From: Natronomonas moolapensis 8.8.11
GTDB taxonomy: Archaea; Halobacteriota; Halobacteria; Halobacteriales; Haloarculaceae
Assembly: GCF_000591055.1 (NCBI RefSeq)
Contig: NC_020388.1
Location: 186,001-250,000 of the forward strand
Direction: 5' to 3'
DNA: 64,000 nucleotides
Below the pieces are notes generated by a model, which was not told the origin of the DNA, searched no databases, and was given only the letters and a program-made list of their open reading frames with translations. Made by a program: the position numbers and the translations under genes. The first letter of the stretch is position 1. Each line of letters starts with the position of its first letter. Positions 36,339 through 45,519 of this stretch are shown piece by piece.

Positions 36339-36980
36339 CTATCTCTCGTCGGTCCCGGAGCGCTCCGAGCCCGACAACAGCGACTCCTCGGTGACGTCGA
36401 TGTCGATGCCGTGGTCATCGTTCTCGCCGAATCCGGCGCTCAGGATTCGGGTCAGCGAGTCCTCGACAGTCTCGTCAATCTCCGTGTAGGCGTCCGGTTC
36501 GACCTCGACGACGTAGCCCGTCGTGATGTTCGGCGCAGTCGGCAAAAACAGCACGTCCCGGCCGTCGTCGGTCGTCTTGCCGGTCTTGAACGCGGTCATC
36601 CGCATCCCGTTCCAACTCTCGATTTTGACCGGCGTCTGGAGTTCGTCCGGGCCGGAGACCGCCGTCTCGACGGCCATCTTCGAGGCGTTGTACACGACGC
36701 GAAGCCCCGGCAGGCGGTTCATCGCTCCGTCGAGGACTTCCTCGAGGATGTCGCCCACGGTCGTCCGCATCAGGTAGCCGACGGCGAGCACGAGCAGCCC
36801 GAAAAGCAAGAGCGTGAGCAACACGCGAACGACGACCGGCAGCCCGCCAAGTGTCGCCTCGAGGAACGGGAGGTTGGCGATGGCCTGGTAGATGAACGCC
36901 ACCACGTAGGCAGTGACGAGCAGCGGAACGAGAACGATGAGTCCGCTGGCGATGTCACGTTTCCACGAGGACGACAGCAT
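36339..36980 (-). CDS. DUF502 family membrane protein
   Basis: 213 residues, two N-terminal transmembrane helices (about 10-32 and 45-70), then a soluble part with MNRLPGLRVVYNASKMAVET and FLPTAPNITTGYVVEV, which are DUF502 signatures. Function of the family is unknown. The last 40 residues are acidic. It lies upstream of carS in the same direction, 89 bp apart. Confidence 0.88.
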   Translation of the reverse strand: MLSSSWKRDIASGLIVLVPLLVTAYVVAFIYQAIANLPFLEATLGGLPVVVRVLLTLLLFGLLVLAVGYLMRTTVGDILEEVLDGAMNRLPGLRVVYNASKMAVETAVSGPDELQTPVKIESWNGMRMTAFKTGKTTDDGRDVLFLPTAPNITTGYVVEVEPDAYTEIDETVEDSLTRILSAGFGENDDHGIDIDVTEESLLSGSERSGTDER

Positions 36981-37094
36981 TCGTCTGTACCTCGGGGCGG
37001 CGTGTTATCAGGGCTTCGACTGAGCGTCCCGGCGGCCGATCCGACACAAAGAATCAACCGGATCGGACGCGTAGCCTCGTGTATCGAACCCCGG

Positions 37095-37955
37095 ATGCGA
37101 ACCCCCCACAGCAGCGAACACCCGGCGCTCGCCGCGCTCGAAGCCGCCGTCGAGTTGCTCGTCCACAGCAACCTGTTTATTTCCGCCGCCGCTACGTCCG
37201 TCGCCCTCTCGACGATGTTGCTCGTCGGTCTCGCGCCGGACCCGCTCGCGCTGTTTATCGTCTTTGCGGCGACGCTTTTCGTCTACAGCCTCAACCGGAT
37301 CACCGACATCGACGAGGACCGCGAGAACGTCCCCAGTCGCGCCGACTTTACCGAGCGGTACGGCCGCGTCCTCCTCTTTGCGGGCGTCGTCCTGTACCTG
37401 CTCGCCATCGTCGGCGCAATCGCTCTCGGGTTGCCGGGCGCGCCGTTTCTCGCGCTCCCGGCTGTCGCGGCGACGCTCTACTCGCTGTTTCACGTCAAGC
37501 GAATCCTCCTCGTGAAGAACCTGATCGTCGGCGTCTCCTGGGGGATTATTCCCCTCGGCGTCGGCGTCTACTACGGGACCGGGACGCGGGCGGGAATCCT
37601 CGTCCTGTCGGTCTTCTTTACGACCATGCTGACCGTCGCAGCGGCGGTCTTCGACGTCAAGGACATCGAGGGCGACCGCGCTGAGGGCATCCGAACTGCG
37701 CCGATCGTCTTCGGCGTCCGGGCCACCAAGGTCGGTTCCCTCGTCGTCACGGCGGCCGTCGCGGTCGGCGTCGTCTCGCTCGTCGCCGCCGGTGTCCTCG
37801 CCCGTCGGTTTCTCGTGTTGCTCGGGTTTCTCGTCTACGTCGCCGCCTACACCCCCTTTGCGACCCGGGATCGGGGGCCGCTGTTCTATGGGTTCGTCAT
37901 CGACGGTGAGCACGTCTTCCTCGCCGCGCTGGTGGTCGTGATGGAAGCGCTCTGA
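37095..37955 (+). CDS. UbiA-family prenyltransferase
   Basis: 286 residues, about eight transmembrane helices. The two Asp-rich prenyl-diphosphate motifs are visible as YSLNRITDIDEDRE and FDVKDIEGDRAEG. UbiA enzymes attach prenyl chains to quinone rings or to glycerol phosphate. The second motif and overall length fit the group, but the acceptor is not known. ATG 37095 gives MRTPHSSEHPALAALEAAVE; upstream in-frame sequence is antisense to DUF502. Confidence 0.85.
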   Translation: MRTPHSSEHPALAALEAAVELLVHSNLFISAAATSVALSTMLLVGLAPDPLALFIVFAATLFVYSLNRITDIDEDRENVPSRADFTERYGRVLLFAGVVLYLLAIVGAIALGLPGAPFLALPAVAATLYSLFHVKRILLVKNLIVGVSWGIIPLGVGVYYGTGTRAGILVLSVFFTTMLTVAAAVFDVKDIEGDRAEGIRTAPIVFGVRATKVGSLVVTAAVAVGVVSLVAAGVLARRFLVLLGFLVYVAAYTPFATRDRGPLFYGFVIDGEHVFLAALVVVMEAL

Positions 37956-38057
37956 CGGCCGGCTCTCGCGGACCCGGCAGTTCGACGACGAAACGGACGG
38001 TTTCGGGGTGGGCGGGCGACCCACAAGCGTTTAATCGCCAGCGGGGCAAAGAGCAGT

Positions 38058-38537
38058 ATGCCCGAATGCCCACTCGCGGATGAGTGCCCGAGTTTCTCAG
38101 AACGCATCGAAGGCATGGGCTGTCAACACTACGGCGATAGAGGCGGTGCCGAGTGGTGCTCCCACTACAGCCAGCCGATCCGGGACCTCAAACAGCAACC
38201 TGTCCAGATCGGCGAGGAGGTCGTCGTCGACGTCGAGGACATCCACGAGTCGGGCGCGGGGGTCGGCCGAACCGAGGACGGATTCATCGTTATGGTCGAC
38301 GGCGTGTTGCCCGATGCCCGCGCGAAGGTCAAGATCACGGAGGTCCGGTCGAACCACGCCAGGGCCGACGAGGTCGAACGCCTCCCGATGGGCGACGACG
38401 CGGGGACGGACGACGACCCTGACGCCGACGACCCGGACGCGGAAGCTGCGGACGAGGGAGACGACAATCGGAGTGACCGACAGAAGGCGCTCGATCGGGA
38501 GCGTTTGGGCAGCCGCGAGAACTTCTGGGGCAACTAG
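38058..38537 (+). CDS. TRAM-domain protein with N-terminal cysteine cluster
   Basis: 159 residues. Four cysteines in the first 35 residues (C4, C10, C22, C34) could bind zinc or an Fe-S cluster. The TRAM domain (about 50-110) reads IGEEVVVDVEDIHESGAGVG, DGFIVMVDGVLPDARAKVKI, an RNA-binding OB-like fold. The tail is very acidic (DDDPDADDPDAEAADEGDD). TATA-like GTTTAATC at 38029-38036 suggests a leaderless mRNA. Archaeal TRAM proteins act on RNA, some as RNA chaperones. Confidence 0.85.
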   Translation: MPECPLADECPSFSERIEGMGCQHYGDRGGAEWCSHYSQPIRDLKQQPVQIGEEVVVDVEDIHESGAGVGRTEDGFIVMVDGVLPDARAKVKITEVRSNHARADEVERLPMGDDAGTDDDPDADDPDAEAADEGDDNRSDRQKALDRERLGSRENFWGN

Positions 38538-38682
38538 GGGGCATAGAGCGTGAGCGACACCGCCAGACGGCTGCCGGCACCGAACCCCCATCCCTCGAAG
38601 TGGCAGCCGTCGCGCCGGGACGGTGCCGACAACGGGGGGCAAGCGACGGACGCCGGTCGGCCGGCCGGAAGGGGGGTACCGG

Positions 38683-39138
38683 ATGACGGGGCCTGACGCC
38701 GAGGAGATACTCGATCGGGCCGGCTTCGACGAGGAGACGAACGTCCTGACGCACCGGCAGGCCGAGGTGCTCGCGCTCCGCGAGCGCGACGTGCCGCAGG
38801 CCGAGATCGCCGAGTCGCTCGGCACCTCGCGGGCGAACGTCTCGAGCGTCGAGTCGAGCGCCCGGGAGAACGTCGCCAAGGCGAGAGAGACGGTCGCTTT
38901 TGCCGACGCGCTGACGGCTCCGGTCCGGTTGACCATCGAGTCCGGCGAGGACCTCTACGACGTCCCCAACCGGGTGTACTCGGCGTGTGACGACGCCGAC
39001 GTCAAGGTGAGCCGAACGGCCCCCGAGTTGATGAAGTTCATCGGGGACGCCGCCGGAGACGCGGTTCAGGGGCGGGCGGTACAGCGCGACATCACAGTGA
39101 CCGTCACGAACGACGGCCGGGTGACCGTTCGAGGCTGA
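38683..39138 (+). CDS. Tfx-family DNA-binding protein
   Basis: 151 residues. An N-terminal HTH of Tfx/sigma-70-region-4 type, LTHRQAEVLALRERDVPQAE followed by SLGTSRANVSSVESSAREN (about 23-60). The C-terminal half (LTIESGEDLYDVPNRVYSAC and on) is the rest of the Tfx family, first described as a methanogen regulator binding near a molybdenum-formylmethanofuran dehydrogenase promoter. Its target here is unknown. ATG 38683 is chosen; a longer frame of 20 Gly/Arg residues is unlikely. Confidence 0.85.
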   Translation: MTGPDAEEILDRAGFDEETNVLTHRQAEVLALRERDVPQAEIAESLGTSRANVSSVESSARENVAKARETVAFADALTAPVRLTIESGEDLYDVPNRVYSACDDADVKVSRTAPELMKFIGDAAGDAVQGRAVQRDITVTVTNDGRVTVRG

Positions 39139-39210
39139 ACGGGGACGTGGCCTCGACGCGGATGTGAGCGAGTGGGCAGGGTTTTATTCCGCCGGGGCCG
39201 TGTCGCCGGC

Positions 39211-39999
39211 ATGGATCTCGGAATCGACGGGAACGCGGCGCTCGTGACGGCTGGAACGGCTGGACTCGGGCTCGCGAGCGCCGAGGCGCTCGCCGAGGCC
39301 GGCGTCGACGTCGCCGTCTGCGGGCGCGACGAGAACCGACTCGACCGCGCCGGGGAACGGCTCAGCGCGATCGGGAACGGCGACGTGCGAACCGTCCGGG
39401 CGGATATCACCGACTCCGACGACGTCGAGGCGTTCGTCGAGGGGACCGTCGAGGCGTTCGGGCGGCTGGATCACGTGGTCACGAGCGCCGGCGGACCGCC
39501 GTCGGGGCCGTTTCTCGACACCGACGACGGCGAGTGGTACGACGCCTACGACCTGCTCGTGATGAGCGTCGTGCGGACGGTCCGGGCTGCCTACCCGGCG
39601 CTGTCGGCCGACGGCGGTGGGACCGTCGTGACGATCACCTCCCGGACGGTCAAGGAAATCCTAAACGGACTCGTCCTCTCGAACGCCGTCAGGCGAGCGG
39701 TGTTGGGGCTGACGAAGAGCCTCGCCGACGAGTTCGCCCCGGAGATCCGCGTCAACACGGTGTTGCCCGGGCCCCACGAGACGGACCGGATCGAGGAACT
39801 CGTCGAGGCCGACGTCGAACGCGGCGAGTACGGGAGCTACGAAGCCGGCCTCGAGGCGTGGGCGGCGGACGTCCCGCTCGAACGAGTTGGCGATCCGCGG
39901 GAGCTGGGCGACACCGTCGCGTGGCTCTCGAGCGAGCGGTCGTCGTACATCGACGGGGCCGCGGTCCCGGTCGACGGCGGCTCGATGCGGGGACTCTGA
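39211..39999 (+). CDS. Short-chain dehydrogenase-like protein with altered active site
   Basis: 262 residues. Nucleotide-binding motif TAGTAGLGLASAEALAEAG and VVTSAGGPPSG (NAG-like) are present, and the C-terminus VPVDGGSMRGL is typical. The catalytic YxxxK is missing: where YSASKAA is expected the sequence reads LSNAVRRAV, leaving Ser and Arg. A related group of beta-ketoacyl-reductase-like SDRs shares this change. It may be a non-reductase or use another mechanism. GTTTTATTC at 39180-39188 lies about 27 bp before the ATG. Confidence 0.85.
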   Translation: MDLGIDGNAALVTAGTAGLGLASAEALAEAGVDVAVCGRDENRLDRAGERLSAIGNGDVRTVRADITDSDDVEAFVEGTVEAFGRLDHVVTSAGGPPSGPFLDTDDGEWYDAYDLLVMSVVRTVRAAYPALSADGGGTVVTITSRTVKEILNGLVLSNAVRRAVLGLTKSLADEFAPEIRVNTVLPGPHETDRIEELVEADVERGEYGSYEAGLEAWAADVPLERVGDPRELGDTVAWLSSERSSYIDGAAVPVDGGSMRGL

Positions 40000-40059
40000 G
40001 ATCCCGTGGTCGCGTCTTCAGGCGCGCGCGGAGGGCAACTCGCGGCAGATCGAGCGCCC

Positions 40060-40350
40060 TCACCAGGTTTCGATCCGCTCCTCGCGGATGTCCTCGACGC
40101 ATCCCCGGCAGTCGGGGTGGTCGGGGTCATAACACGCCGGACGCCCGGCGTCGTCGAGCGACACGGCCCGCTTTTCGGCGTGTCGCCGGCAGACGATCCG
40201 GGCGTGTCCGTCCTCGTCAGTCGGGACGTCCAGACGGCTCGCCACCTTCGCGTCGGCGTAGGCGCGTTTCGTCTCCTCGTAGTGTCTGCCGACAGAGTTG
40301 AGCTTCGCCCGTAGGAGCCGTTCGAGGCGGCGACGGTTGCTCACACCCAC
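40060..40350 (-). CDS. Small cysteine-containing haloarchaeal protein of unknown function
   Basis: 96 residues if the GTG at 40348-40350 is used; a second GTG at 40342-40344 gives 94. The minus-strand TATA-like CTTTTATTC near 40366-40374 slightly favours the second. The first 40 residues are basic and helical (SNRRRLERLLRAKLNSVGRH), and the end holds CRRHAEKRAVSLDDAGRPAC and DCRGC, a possible zinc site. No family was recognised. Confidence 0.6.
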   Translation of the reverse strand: MGVSNRRRLERLLRAKLNSVGRHYEETKRAYADAKVASRLDVPTDEDGHARIVCRRHAEKRAVSLDDAGRPACYDPDHPDCRGCVEDIREERIETW

Positions 40351-40414
40351 AATATCGGCGGGAGAATAAAAGAACCCTCGGCGTCGACGTTCACTTTCAC
40401 CCCGCTACCGACGA

Positions 40415-40424
40415 TTTTTATACC
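40415..40424 (+). promoter_or_regulatory. TATA element of rpa3-rpap3
   Basis: TTTTTATACC predicts transcription near 40445, leaving an unusually long 5' leader of about 35 bases before the ATG at 40482, unlike the leaderless neighbours. Confidence 0.5.
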
Positions 40425-40481
40425 ATCGGGAGCCAACTGGCGTACGTCTCCCACTGAAAACACGCGGAGACGGAACCACCC

Positions 40482-41411
40482 ATGACAGACCTGCGAGAGC
40501 ACGCGGCTGACATACACGAACAGTTCTCCGACAGCCTCGACGTCGGCGTCGACGAGATCGAGTCCCGCCTCGAGACGCTCGTCTCCGAGTACCGGGTCCC
40601 GGTCGACGAGGCCAGACGGAGCATCGTCTCGACGTACCTCGACGAGGCCGACATGGATCGCGAGGACCTCTCCGGCGGGTCAACCGAGTCGGCGTCCGTC
40701 GCCGACATCGACACCCCCGAAGAGTGGCTCGACGTGACCGTCAAGCTCGTCGATCTGTGGGAACCGAACGCCGACTCGATCGCCCAGGTCGGGTTGCTCG
40801 GCGACGAGACGGGCACCGTGAAATTCACCAAGTGGGCCAAAAGCGAGTTGCCCGAGCTCGAGGAAGGAGCGGTCTACCGCCTCGAGGGCGTCGTCACCGA
40901 CGAGTACCAGGGTCGCTTCTCGGTGAAGCTCAATTCGGCGACGACGATCCAGGAACTCGACACCGACATCGAAGTCGGCGACGACTCGACCGAGGTCGAG
41001 GGCGCGCTGGTCGATATCCAGTCCGGCTCGGGGCTCATTAAGCGCTGTCCCGAGGCGGACTGCACCCGCGTCCTCCAGAACGGCCGCTGTTCGGAACACG
41101 GCGACGTCGAGGGGGAGTTCGACCTCCGGATCAAGGGCGTCCTCGACGATGGCGTCGAGATCCACGAGACGATCTTCAACCAGGAGTCGACCGAGGAACT
41201 GACCGGCATCTCCCTCGAGGAAGCCCAAGAGATGGCGATGGACGCCCTCGACACGGAGGTCGTCGTCGAGGAGATGCGCGAAACGGTGTTGGGCCGGTAC
41301 TACCGCGTCTCCGGCCCGACGCTCGGCCGGTACGTGCTGGCGAACGACATCGAGCGCCTCGGCGCGCCGACCGACGCCGAACGCGTGCTCATCAAAGCGA
41401 GGTCTATGTAA
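40482..41411 (+). CDS. rpa3: Single-stranded-DNA-binding replication protein A, Rpa3 type
   Basis: 309 residues. An OB fold (about 78-160: WLDVTVKLVDLWEPNADSIA, VGLLGDETGTVKFTKWAKSE) is followed by a zinc finger (CPEADCTRVLQNGRCSEHG) and a C-terminal domain ending RLGAPTDAERVLIKARSM. One OB fold plus zinc finger and 309 residues match Haloferax Rpa3 rather than the longer Rpa1 or Rpa2. It protects ssDNA in replication and repair. The stop TAA abuts the ATG of the partner gene. Confidence 0.92.
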   Translation: MTDLREHAADIHEQFSDSLDVGVDEIESRLETLVSEYRVPVDEARRSIVSTYLDEADMDREDLSGGSTESASVADIDTPEEWLDVTVKLVDLWEPNADSIAQVGLLGDETGTVKFTKWAKSELPELEEGAVYRLEGVVTDEYQGRFSVKLNSATTIQELDTDIEVGDDSTEVEGALVDIQSGSGLIKRCPEADCTRVLQNGRCSEHGDVEGEFDLRIKGVLDDGVEIHETIFNQESTEELTGISLEEAQEMAMDALDTEVVVEEMRETVLGRYYRVSGPTLGRYVLANDIERLGAPTDAERVLIKARSM

Positions 41412-42008
41412 ATGAGTGCATCCGTCCCCACCCGCGAAGTCGCCCGCCGCGCCTTCGCGACCGAATTCAACGACGCGACGTACACGTTCAAAGAGTCCGA
41501 CGACGACCGCGCGCCGGTCTACTCGCTGTTGCCGACCGGCCAGCGGGCCAACCGGGTCTTCGTCGCCGGCACGCTGACCGAGACCGAGGACGTCGGCAAC
41601 GACTCCGAGTACTGGCGCGGCCGGATCGTCGATCCGACCGGGACGTTCTTTACCTACGCCGGGCAGTACCAGCCGGAGGCCACATCGGTCCTCAGAGAGG
41701 CCGAGACGCCGGCCTACGTCACGGTCGTCGGCAAGCCCCGGACGTACGAGACCGACGACGGCGACGTGAACGTCTCGTTGCGGCCCGAATCGATCTCCGT
41801 CGTCGACGATACGACCCGGAACCGCTGGGTCGTCGAGACGGCCGAGCGGACGCTCGATCGGATCGAGTCCTTCGACGGGGCCGACGAGTACGCCGCGATG
41901 GCCGACACGCAGTACGATCCCGAGTTGTCGACGTACCGCGACGGTGTCATCTCGGCGCTGGAGGACCTCGAACCGGAGGCCGACGAGGAACTCGCCGCCG
42001 AGGCCTGA
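41412..42008 (+). CDS. rpap3: RPA-associated protein, Rpap3 type
   Basis: 198 residues. An OB-type domain, VFVAGTLTETEDVGNDSEYW followed by VDPTGTFFTYAGQYQPEATS, matches COG3390 RPA-associated proteins, which in Haloferax form a specific complex with the co-transcribed Rpa. The gene starts on the base after the rpa3 stop (TAAATG), a zero-spacing arrangement that fits co-translation. The C-terminus is helical and acidic. Confidence 0.92.
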   Translation: MSASVPTREVARRAFATEFNDATYTFKESDDDRAPVYSLLPTGQRANRVFVAGTLTETEDVGNDSEYWRGRIVDPTGTFFTYAGQYQPEATSVLREAETPAYVTVVGKPRTYETDDGDVNVSLRPESISVVDDTTRNRWVVETAERTLDRIESFDGADEYAAMADTQYDPELSTYRDGVISALEDLEPEADEELAAEA

Positions 42009-42086
42009 GACGGGACCTGGCCGGATTCGAGCGTCCGAAGGCCCGGCAGCCGTCTGAAGGTCGTGCGGTCGCCGGTCCGAAGAGAC

Positions 42087-43067
42087 TCAGAGCCCGGCGG
42101 TCGAGAGGACCCAAAACAGCAGGTCGCCGAACGTCAACGCCGCGAGGAGCCCGGCGAGTATCGGGAAAATAAACGGGATGCCCGGCGTGATCCAGACGGA
42201 CCCCCGCCCGGAGTCCGAAACCACGGACAGCCCCGCCCGAAGCTCTGCCGGCGTGGTGCCGTAGGCGGCGTGATCGGCCAGGAACGCGTCCGCGGCCCAG
42301 GGATCGCCTTCGATCGGTTCGACGGGCGGGGAATCGGTTCCGGACGCGTCGTCCCCGTCGTCGATGGAGCCGTCCCCGGGCGTGTTCGGATCGGCGGGGA
42401 TCGACCCGCGGTATCGGTCGGGATCGTTTCGGAGGTCGGTGAAGTCGATCCCACGCCAGCGGAGGTACATCCGCAGCGCGTCGAGGTCCAGCCCGCGGCG
42501 CGTGAACCCTTCGGGACTCTCGAGGAGGCGGCCGTACTCCCGCGGGACGTCCTCGAGCCGAACCGGACGACCGACGAACATCGCCGGCGTGAGTTCCGCG
42601 CGCGGAAGGTTCCGAACCGCGAGCACGAGGGGGTACACGAGCCCGGCCAACACGGCGTTCGAGAGGATCGTAAAGGAAAACACGCCGAGGGGGGCGGCAT
42701 AGACCGGATAGGTACCACCGAGGAGTTCGTAGGCCGGGTAGACAGGGAACACGACCGCCAGCGTGATGATGGCCTTCGCGTCCGCCCCGCCGAAGCCGCC
42801 GATCCGCCAGAAGACGTATCCGAGTGGGGCGACGAACCCGAGCGAGACGACCGTCCGGACGAGAAACTCGAGGCCGACTCCGGACGAACCGAACGAGAGG
42901 AGATCCCACGCCAACGCGAGCACTCCGGCGGCGACGAGCGGAAGCCAGGTTCGGTTGGGCACACGCCGCGTCCGGACGTCGCGGTAGGCGGCCCACGCGA
43001 AGACGGGCACGGCAAGCAAGCGCAACAGGTCGGGACCGGACGCAATCCCGAGTGACGACGTGAACAC
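42087..43067 (-). CDS. pibD: Class III prepilin peptidase
   Basis: 326 residues, about six transmembrane helices, an A24-family aspartic protease. The two catalytic aspartates are in WAAYRDVRTRRVPNR and in GGFGGADAKAIITLA (GxGD-type, here GGAD). A hydrophilic, acidic insert (about 185-285, SIPADPNTPGDGSIDDGDDA) lies before the last helix. It cleaves type IV pilin and archaellin signals, such as that of the pilin at 864-1319. The GTG start at 43065-43067 is supported by a TATA element (43090-43098) 27 bp upstream. Confidence 0.9.
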   Translation of the reverse strand: MFTSSLGIASGPDLLRLLAVPVFAWAAYRDVRTRRVPNRTWLPLVAAGVLALAWDLLSFGSSGVGLEFLVRTVVSLGFVAPLGYVFWRIGGFGGADAKAIITLAVVFPVYPAYELLGGTYPVYAAPLGVFSFTILSNAVLAGLVYPLVLAVRNLPRAELTPAMFVGRPVRLEDVPREYGRLLESPEGFTRRGLDLDALRMYLRWRGIDFTDLRNDPDRYRGSIPADPNTPGDGSIDDGDDASGTDSPPVEPIEGDPWAADAFLADHAAYGTTPAELRAGLSVVSDSGRGSVWITPGIPFIFPILAGLLAALTFGDLLFWVLSTAGL

Positions 43068-43089
43068 GCCGAACAGTGCGCGCAGGCAG

Positions 43090-43098
43090 CTTATAAAC
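43090..43098 (-). promoter_or_regulatory. TATA element of pibD
   Basis: The minus strand reads GTTTATAAG here, centred 27 bp upstream of the GTG at 43067, which supports that GTG as a leaderless start. Confidence 0.65.
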
Positions 43099-43156
43099 GC
43101 CCGGCATCGCTCACGGAACCGAAGGGCGGACGAGTGCGAGCCGCCCGAGACGGGGC

Positions 43157-43717
43157 TCAGACGATCTCCACCGGAAGCGGTGGGGAGAGCCATCCGGATT
43201 CGCCGTCGACCCGTAGTTCGAACAGCAACTCGGCCTCGCCGACCGCCTCGGCGAGTACGTCGACGCGCGCGCCGTCGACCGTCGTCCGCACAGGGGCGTC
43301 CTCGCCGGCGGCCGGCCGGACGACCTGCGAGAACCGCTCGTCGGGGCCGAGCGGAATGGCGTCGGCGCCCTCGAGGAGAAACCGGGTCCGTCCCGCTCGC
43401 CGCTCGCTGGCGGCGAGTTCTATGGGCGATTGATGCCAGTGTGAGACGTCCGCGCCGTGCCAGTGGACGTAGGCGATGCGGGCGTCGTCCGCGAACCCCG
43501 TCCGCTCCTCGAAATCCGGGGCGACGAACTCGATCGGGAACGCGGAACTGAGATACCGGTCGTCGACCCGGAGGTCGGGATCGGGCGTGTCGGTGGCGGT
43601 ATCGTCGCTGTCGGTTCCCGTAGGCGCGTCGCCGGCACCCGAGCAACCGGCCGCGAGCGAGACGGCAGCGACGCCGGCCGTGGCGAGCAGTTTCCGCCGC
43701 GTGGGAGGCGAGTCCAT
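43157..43717 (-). CDS. Tat-exported lipoprotein of unknown function
   Basis: 186 residues. RRKLLATAGVAAVSLAAGCS is a twin-arginine signal with a lipobox (LAAGC), so the mature protein should begin with lipidated Cys near residue 25. An acidic, Thr-rich linker follows, then a beta-rich domain with ARIAYVHWHGADVSHWHQSP, a His/Trp-rich loop that might bind metal. No family was recognised. It lies 89 bp upstream of pibD on the same strand. Confidence 0.8.
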   Translation of the reverse strand: MDSPPTRRKLLATAGVAAVSLAAGCSGAGDAPTGTDSDDTATDTPDPDLRVDDRYLSSAFPIEFVAPDFEERTGFADDARIAYVHWHGADVSHWHQSPIELAASERRAGRTRFLLEGADAIPLGPDERFSQVVRPAAGEDAPVRTTVDGARVDVLAEAVGEAELLFELRVDGESGWLSPPLPVEIV

Positions 43718-43796
43718 CGGATCCGATCGGACCTCTCGCGTGCGGCGGCTTTAATGTTGTGCGGCCCGAGGGTCGGGCACACGACCGCGGCCCGTC

Positions 43797-44354
43797 TCAA
43801 TCGGCGCGTTCGCAGATGTCGATGAAGTTCTCGAAGACCGCCTCGCCTTCCTCGGTGTGGGCGACCTCGGGGTGCCACTGGACGCCGTAGAGGTCGCGTT
43901 CGGTGTCGCTCATCGCCTCGGTGGGGCAGACGTCGCTGTCGGCGGTGCGGACGAACCCTTCGGGGACCGCCTTGACCTCGTCCGCGTGGCTGGCCCACAC
44001 CCGCGTCTCGGGGGCGAGCGATCCGACGAGCGGGTCGGTCTCGTCGAGGATCTCGACGGTCACGTCGGCATACCCGCCGTAATCGCCGGATCCGACCTCG
44101 CCGCCGAGCTCCGCGGCGACGAGTTGCATCCCGAGACAGATGCCGAGTACGGGAACGCCGAGGTCGAGGTAATCGACCGAGCGGCCGATCCGGTCCATGT
44201 CCGGCCCACCCGAGAGAACGATCCCGTCGGCGTCGATCTTCGACGGTGGCGTGTCGTTGTCGACGATGTCGGTGTCGACGCCGAGGTCCCGCAGCGCGCG
44301 GCCTTCGAGGTGCGTGAACTGCCCGTGGTTGTCCACCACGACGATTCGGGTCAT
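43797..44354 (-). CDS. guaAa: GMP synthase, glutamine amidotransferase subunit
   Basis: 185 residues, a class I glutaminase. The nucleophile Cys lies in VLGICLGMQLVAAEL, and the His-Glu pair in YGVQWHPEVAHTEEG. In archaea GMP synthase is split, and this small subunit supplies ammonia to the ATP-pyrophosphatase subunit (GuaAb, not in the window). ATG 44352-44354 (MTRIVVVDNHGQFTHLEG) has a T-rich CTTTTTACT about 28 bp upstream. Confidence 0.93.
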   Translation of the reverse strand: MTRIVVVDNHGQFTHLEGRALRDLGVDTDIVDNDTPPSKIDADGIVLSGGPDMDRIGRSVDYLDLGVPVLGICLGMQLVAAELGGEVGSGDYGGYADVTVEILDETDPLVGSLAPETRVWASHADEVKAVPEGFVRTADSDVCPTEAMSDTERDLYGVQWHPEVAHTEEGEAVFENFIDICERAD

Positions 44355-44434
44355 CGAGTGTGGGTATCGGATGTGGCAGTAAAAAGGGTCTGATACGGCC
44401 GAAGCGGCGGGTTCCGGAGGCCCGGACGGCGCGG

Positions 44435-45418
44435 TCACGCCCGGATCGCGGCGCGGCGACCCGAGACGAGATCGAGAGACGCCTCGAGGTCCCCGAGCAC
44501 CAACAGCGCGTAGTACCGGAGATACGTCACCACGGGCACCTGGACGAAGAGCCACACGACGAGAAGCCAGACCACGAACAGCGCCCCCGCCGCACCGAGG
44601 ACGACGAGTGCGGCCGTCGAGGACAACGAGAAAACGAAGACGACCGGCACAACGACGATCCCGAGGGGGAGCAAAAACACGACGGCGGCGACGCTGACGA
44701 CGATGGAGGCGAGAACCCCCGTCGCGACCGTCAGGACGAACCCGACGGCGACGCAGGCGAGATACTGTCTAGGATGGGTTTTGATCGACGCCCAGAGCCG
44801 GCGCCACGCGGCGAGGACGCCGCCGTCCGTCTCGATCATGATCGGAACGACGAACACAGTCGTGAGCGACGCGACGAGCGCGTACAGCAGGCCCACGAGG
44901 AGGACGAGCGGGAGACCGAACACAAACAGCGCCCCGACGGGGACGAGCGGGTCGACGCCCTCGAGCAGGGCCGGCGCGGCCAACAGCCCGATCCACCCGG
45001 CCACAAGCGCGAGTACCGGGAGCCCGATCGCGATCCGGAAGCCGAACAGCCGGAGCCCCTGTCGCCACCGTCGACCCCAGTGGCGGCGGATCGTGACTGC
45101 TTCGGTCCGGAGCGACTCGACGAACACGAACTCCATGATCGCGCCGACGACGCTGTAGGCGACGCCCACGAGGACGACCGCGGCGACGATCGCAACGACG
45201 ATACCGAGGGCATCCGGCGGGAAACCGGGAGCCCCCGTCCCGATCGGTTCGTCGAGGCCCCCGGAGGCGTTGGCCTGGAACGTCGGGAGGCTCAACCCGC
45301 CGCCCACGAACAGCGAAACGACCGCGAGCTTCGCCCACCGACGGGTGTCGAACGGGAACAGAAACGCCGCGGTGGCGCCGAAGGCGTCGCTGATGTCGTC
45401 GATCGCGTGGAGGGGCAT
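44435..45418 (-). CDS. Multi-pass haloarchaeal membrane protein of unknown function
   Basis: 327 residues from ATG 45416-45418 (MPLHAIDDISDAFGATAAFL), with about six transmembrane helices; an earlier in-frame ATG at 45433 would add five residues. Conserved-looking parts are FPFDTRRWAKLAVVSLFVGG, SVVGAIMEFVFVESLRTEAV and QVPVVTYLRYYALLVLGDLE. The spacing of helices and the C-terminal YYALLVLG resemble a family widespread in haloarchaea with no assigned role. The 116-bp palindromic element lies upstream of its start. Confidence 0.75.
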   Translation of the reverse strand: MPLHAIDDISDAFGATAAFLFPFDTRRWAKLAVVSLFVGGGLSLPTFQANASGGLDEPIGTGAPGFPPDALGIVVAIVAAVVLVGVAYSVVGAIMEFVFVESLRTEAVTIRRHWGRRWRQGLRLFGFRIAIGLPVLALVAGWIGLLAAPALLEGVDPLVPVGALFVFGLPLVLLVGLLYALVASLTTVFVVPIMIETDGGVLAAWRRLWASIKTHPRQYLACVAVGFVLTVATGVLASIVVSVAAVVFLLPLGIVVVPVVFVFSLSSTAALVVLGAAGALFVVWLLVVWLFVQVPVVTYLRYYALLVLGDLEASLDLVSGRRAAIRA

Positions 45419-45519
45419 ACGCGAACGATACATGGGTGAGGAGATAGCGGTTACGGTGGCTCAAACGCGGGTCGAAACGAACGGGCGCGATCGCGGGGCG
45501 GGCCGGCCCGGGCGGGCGT

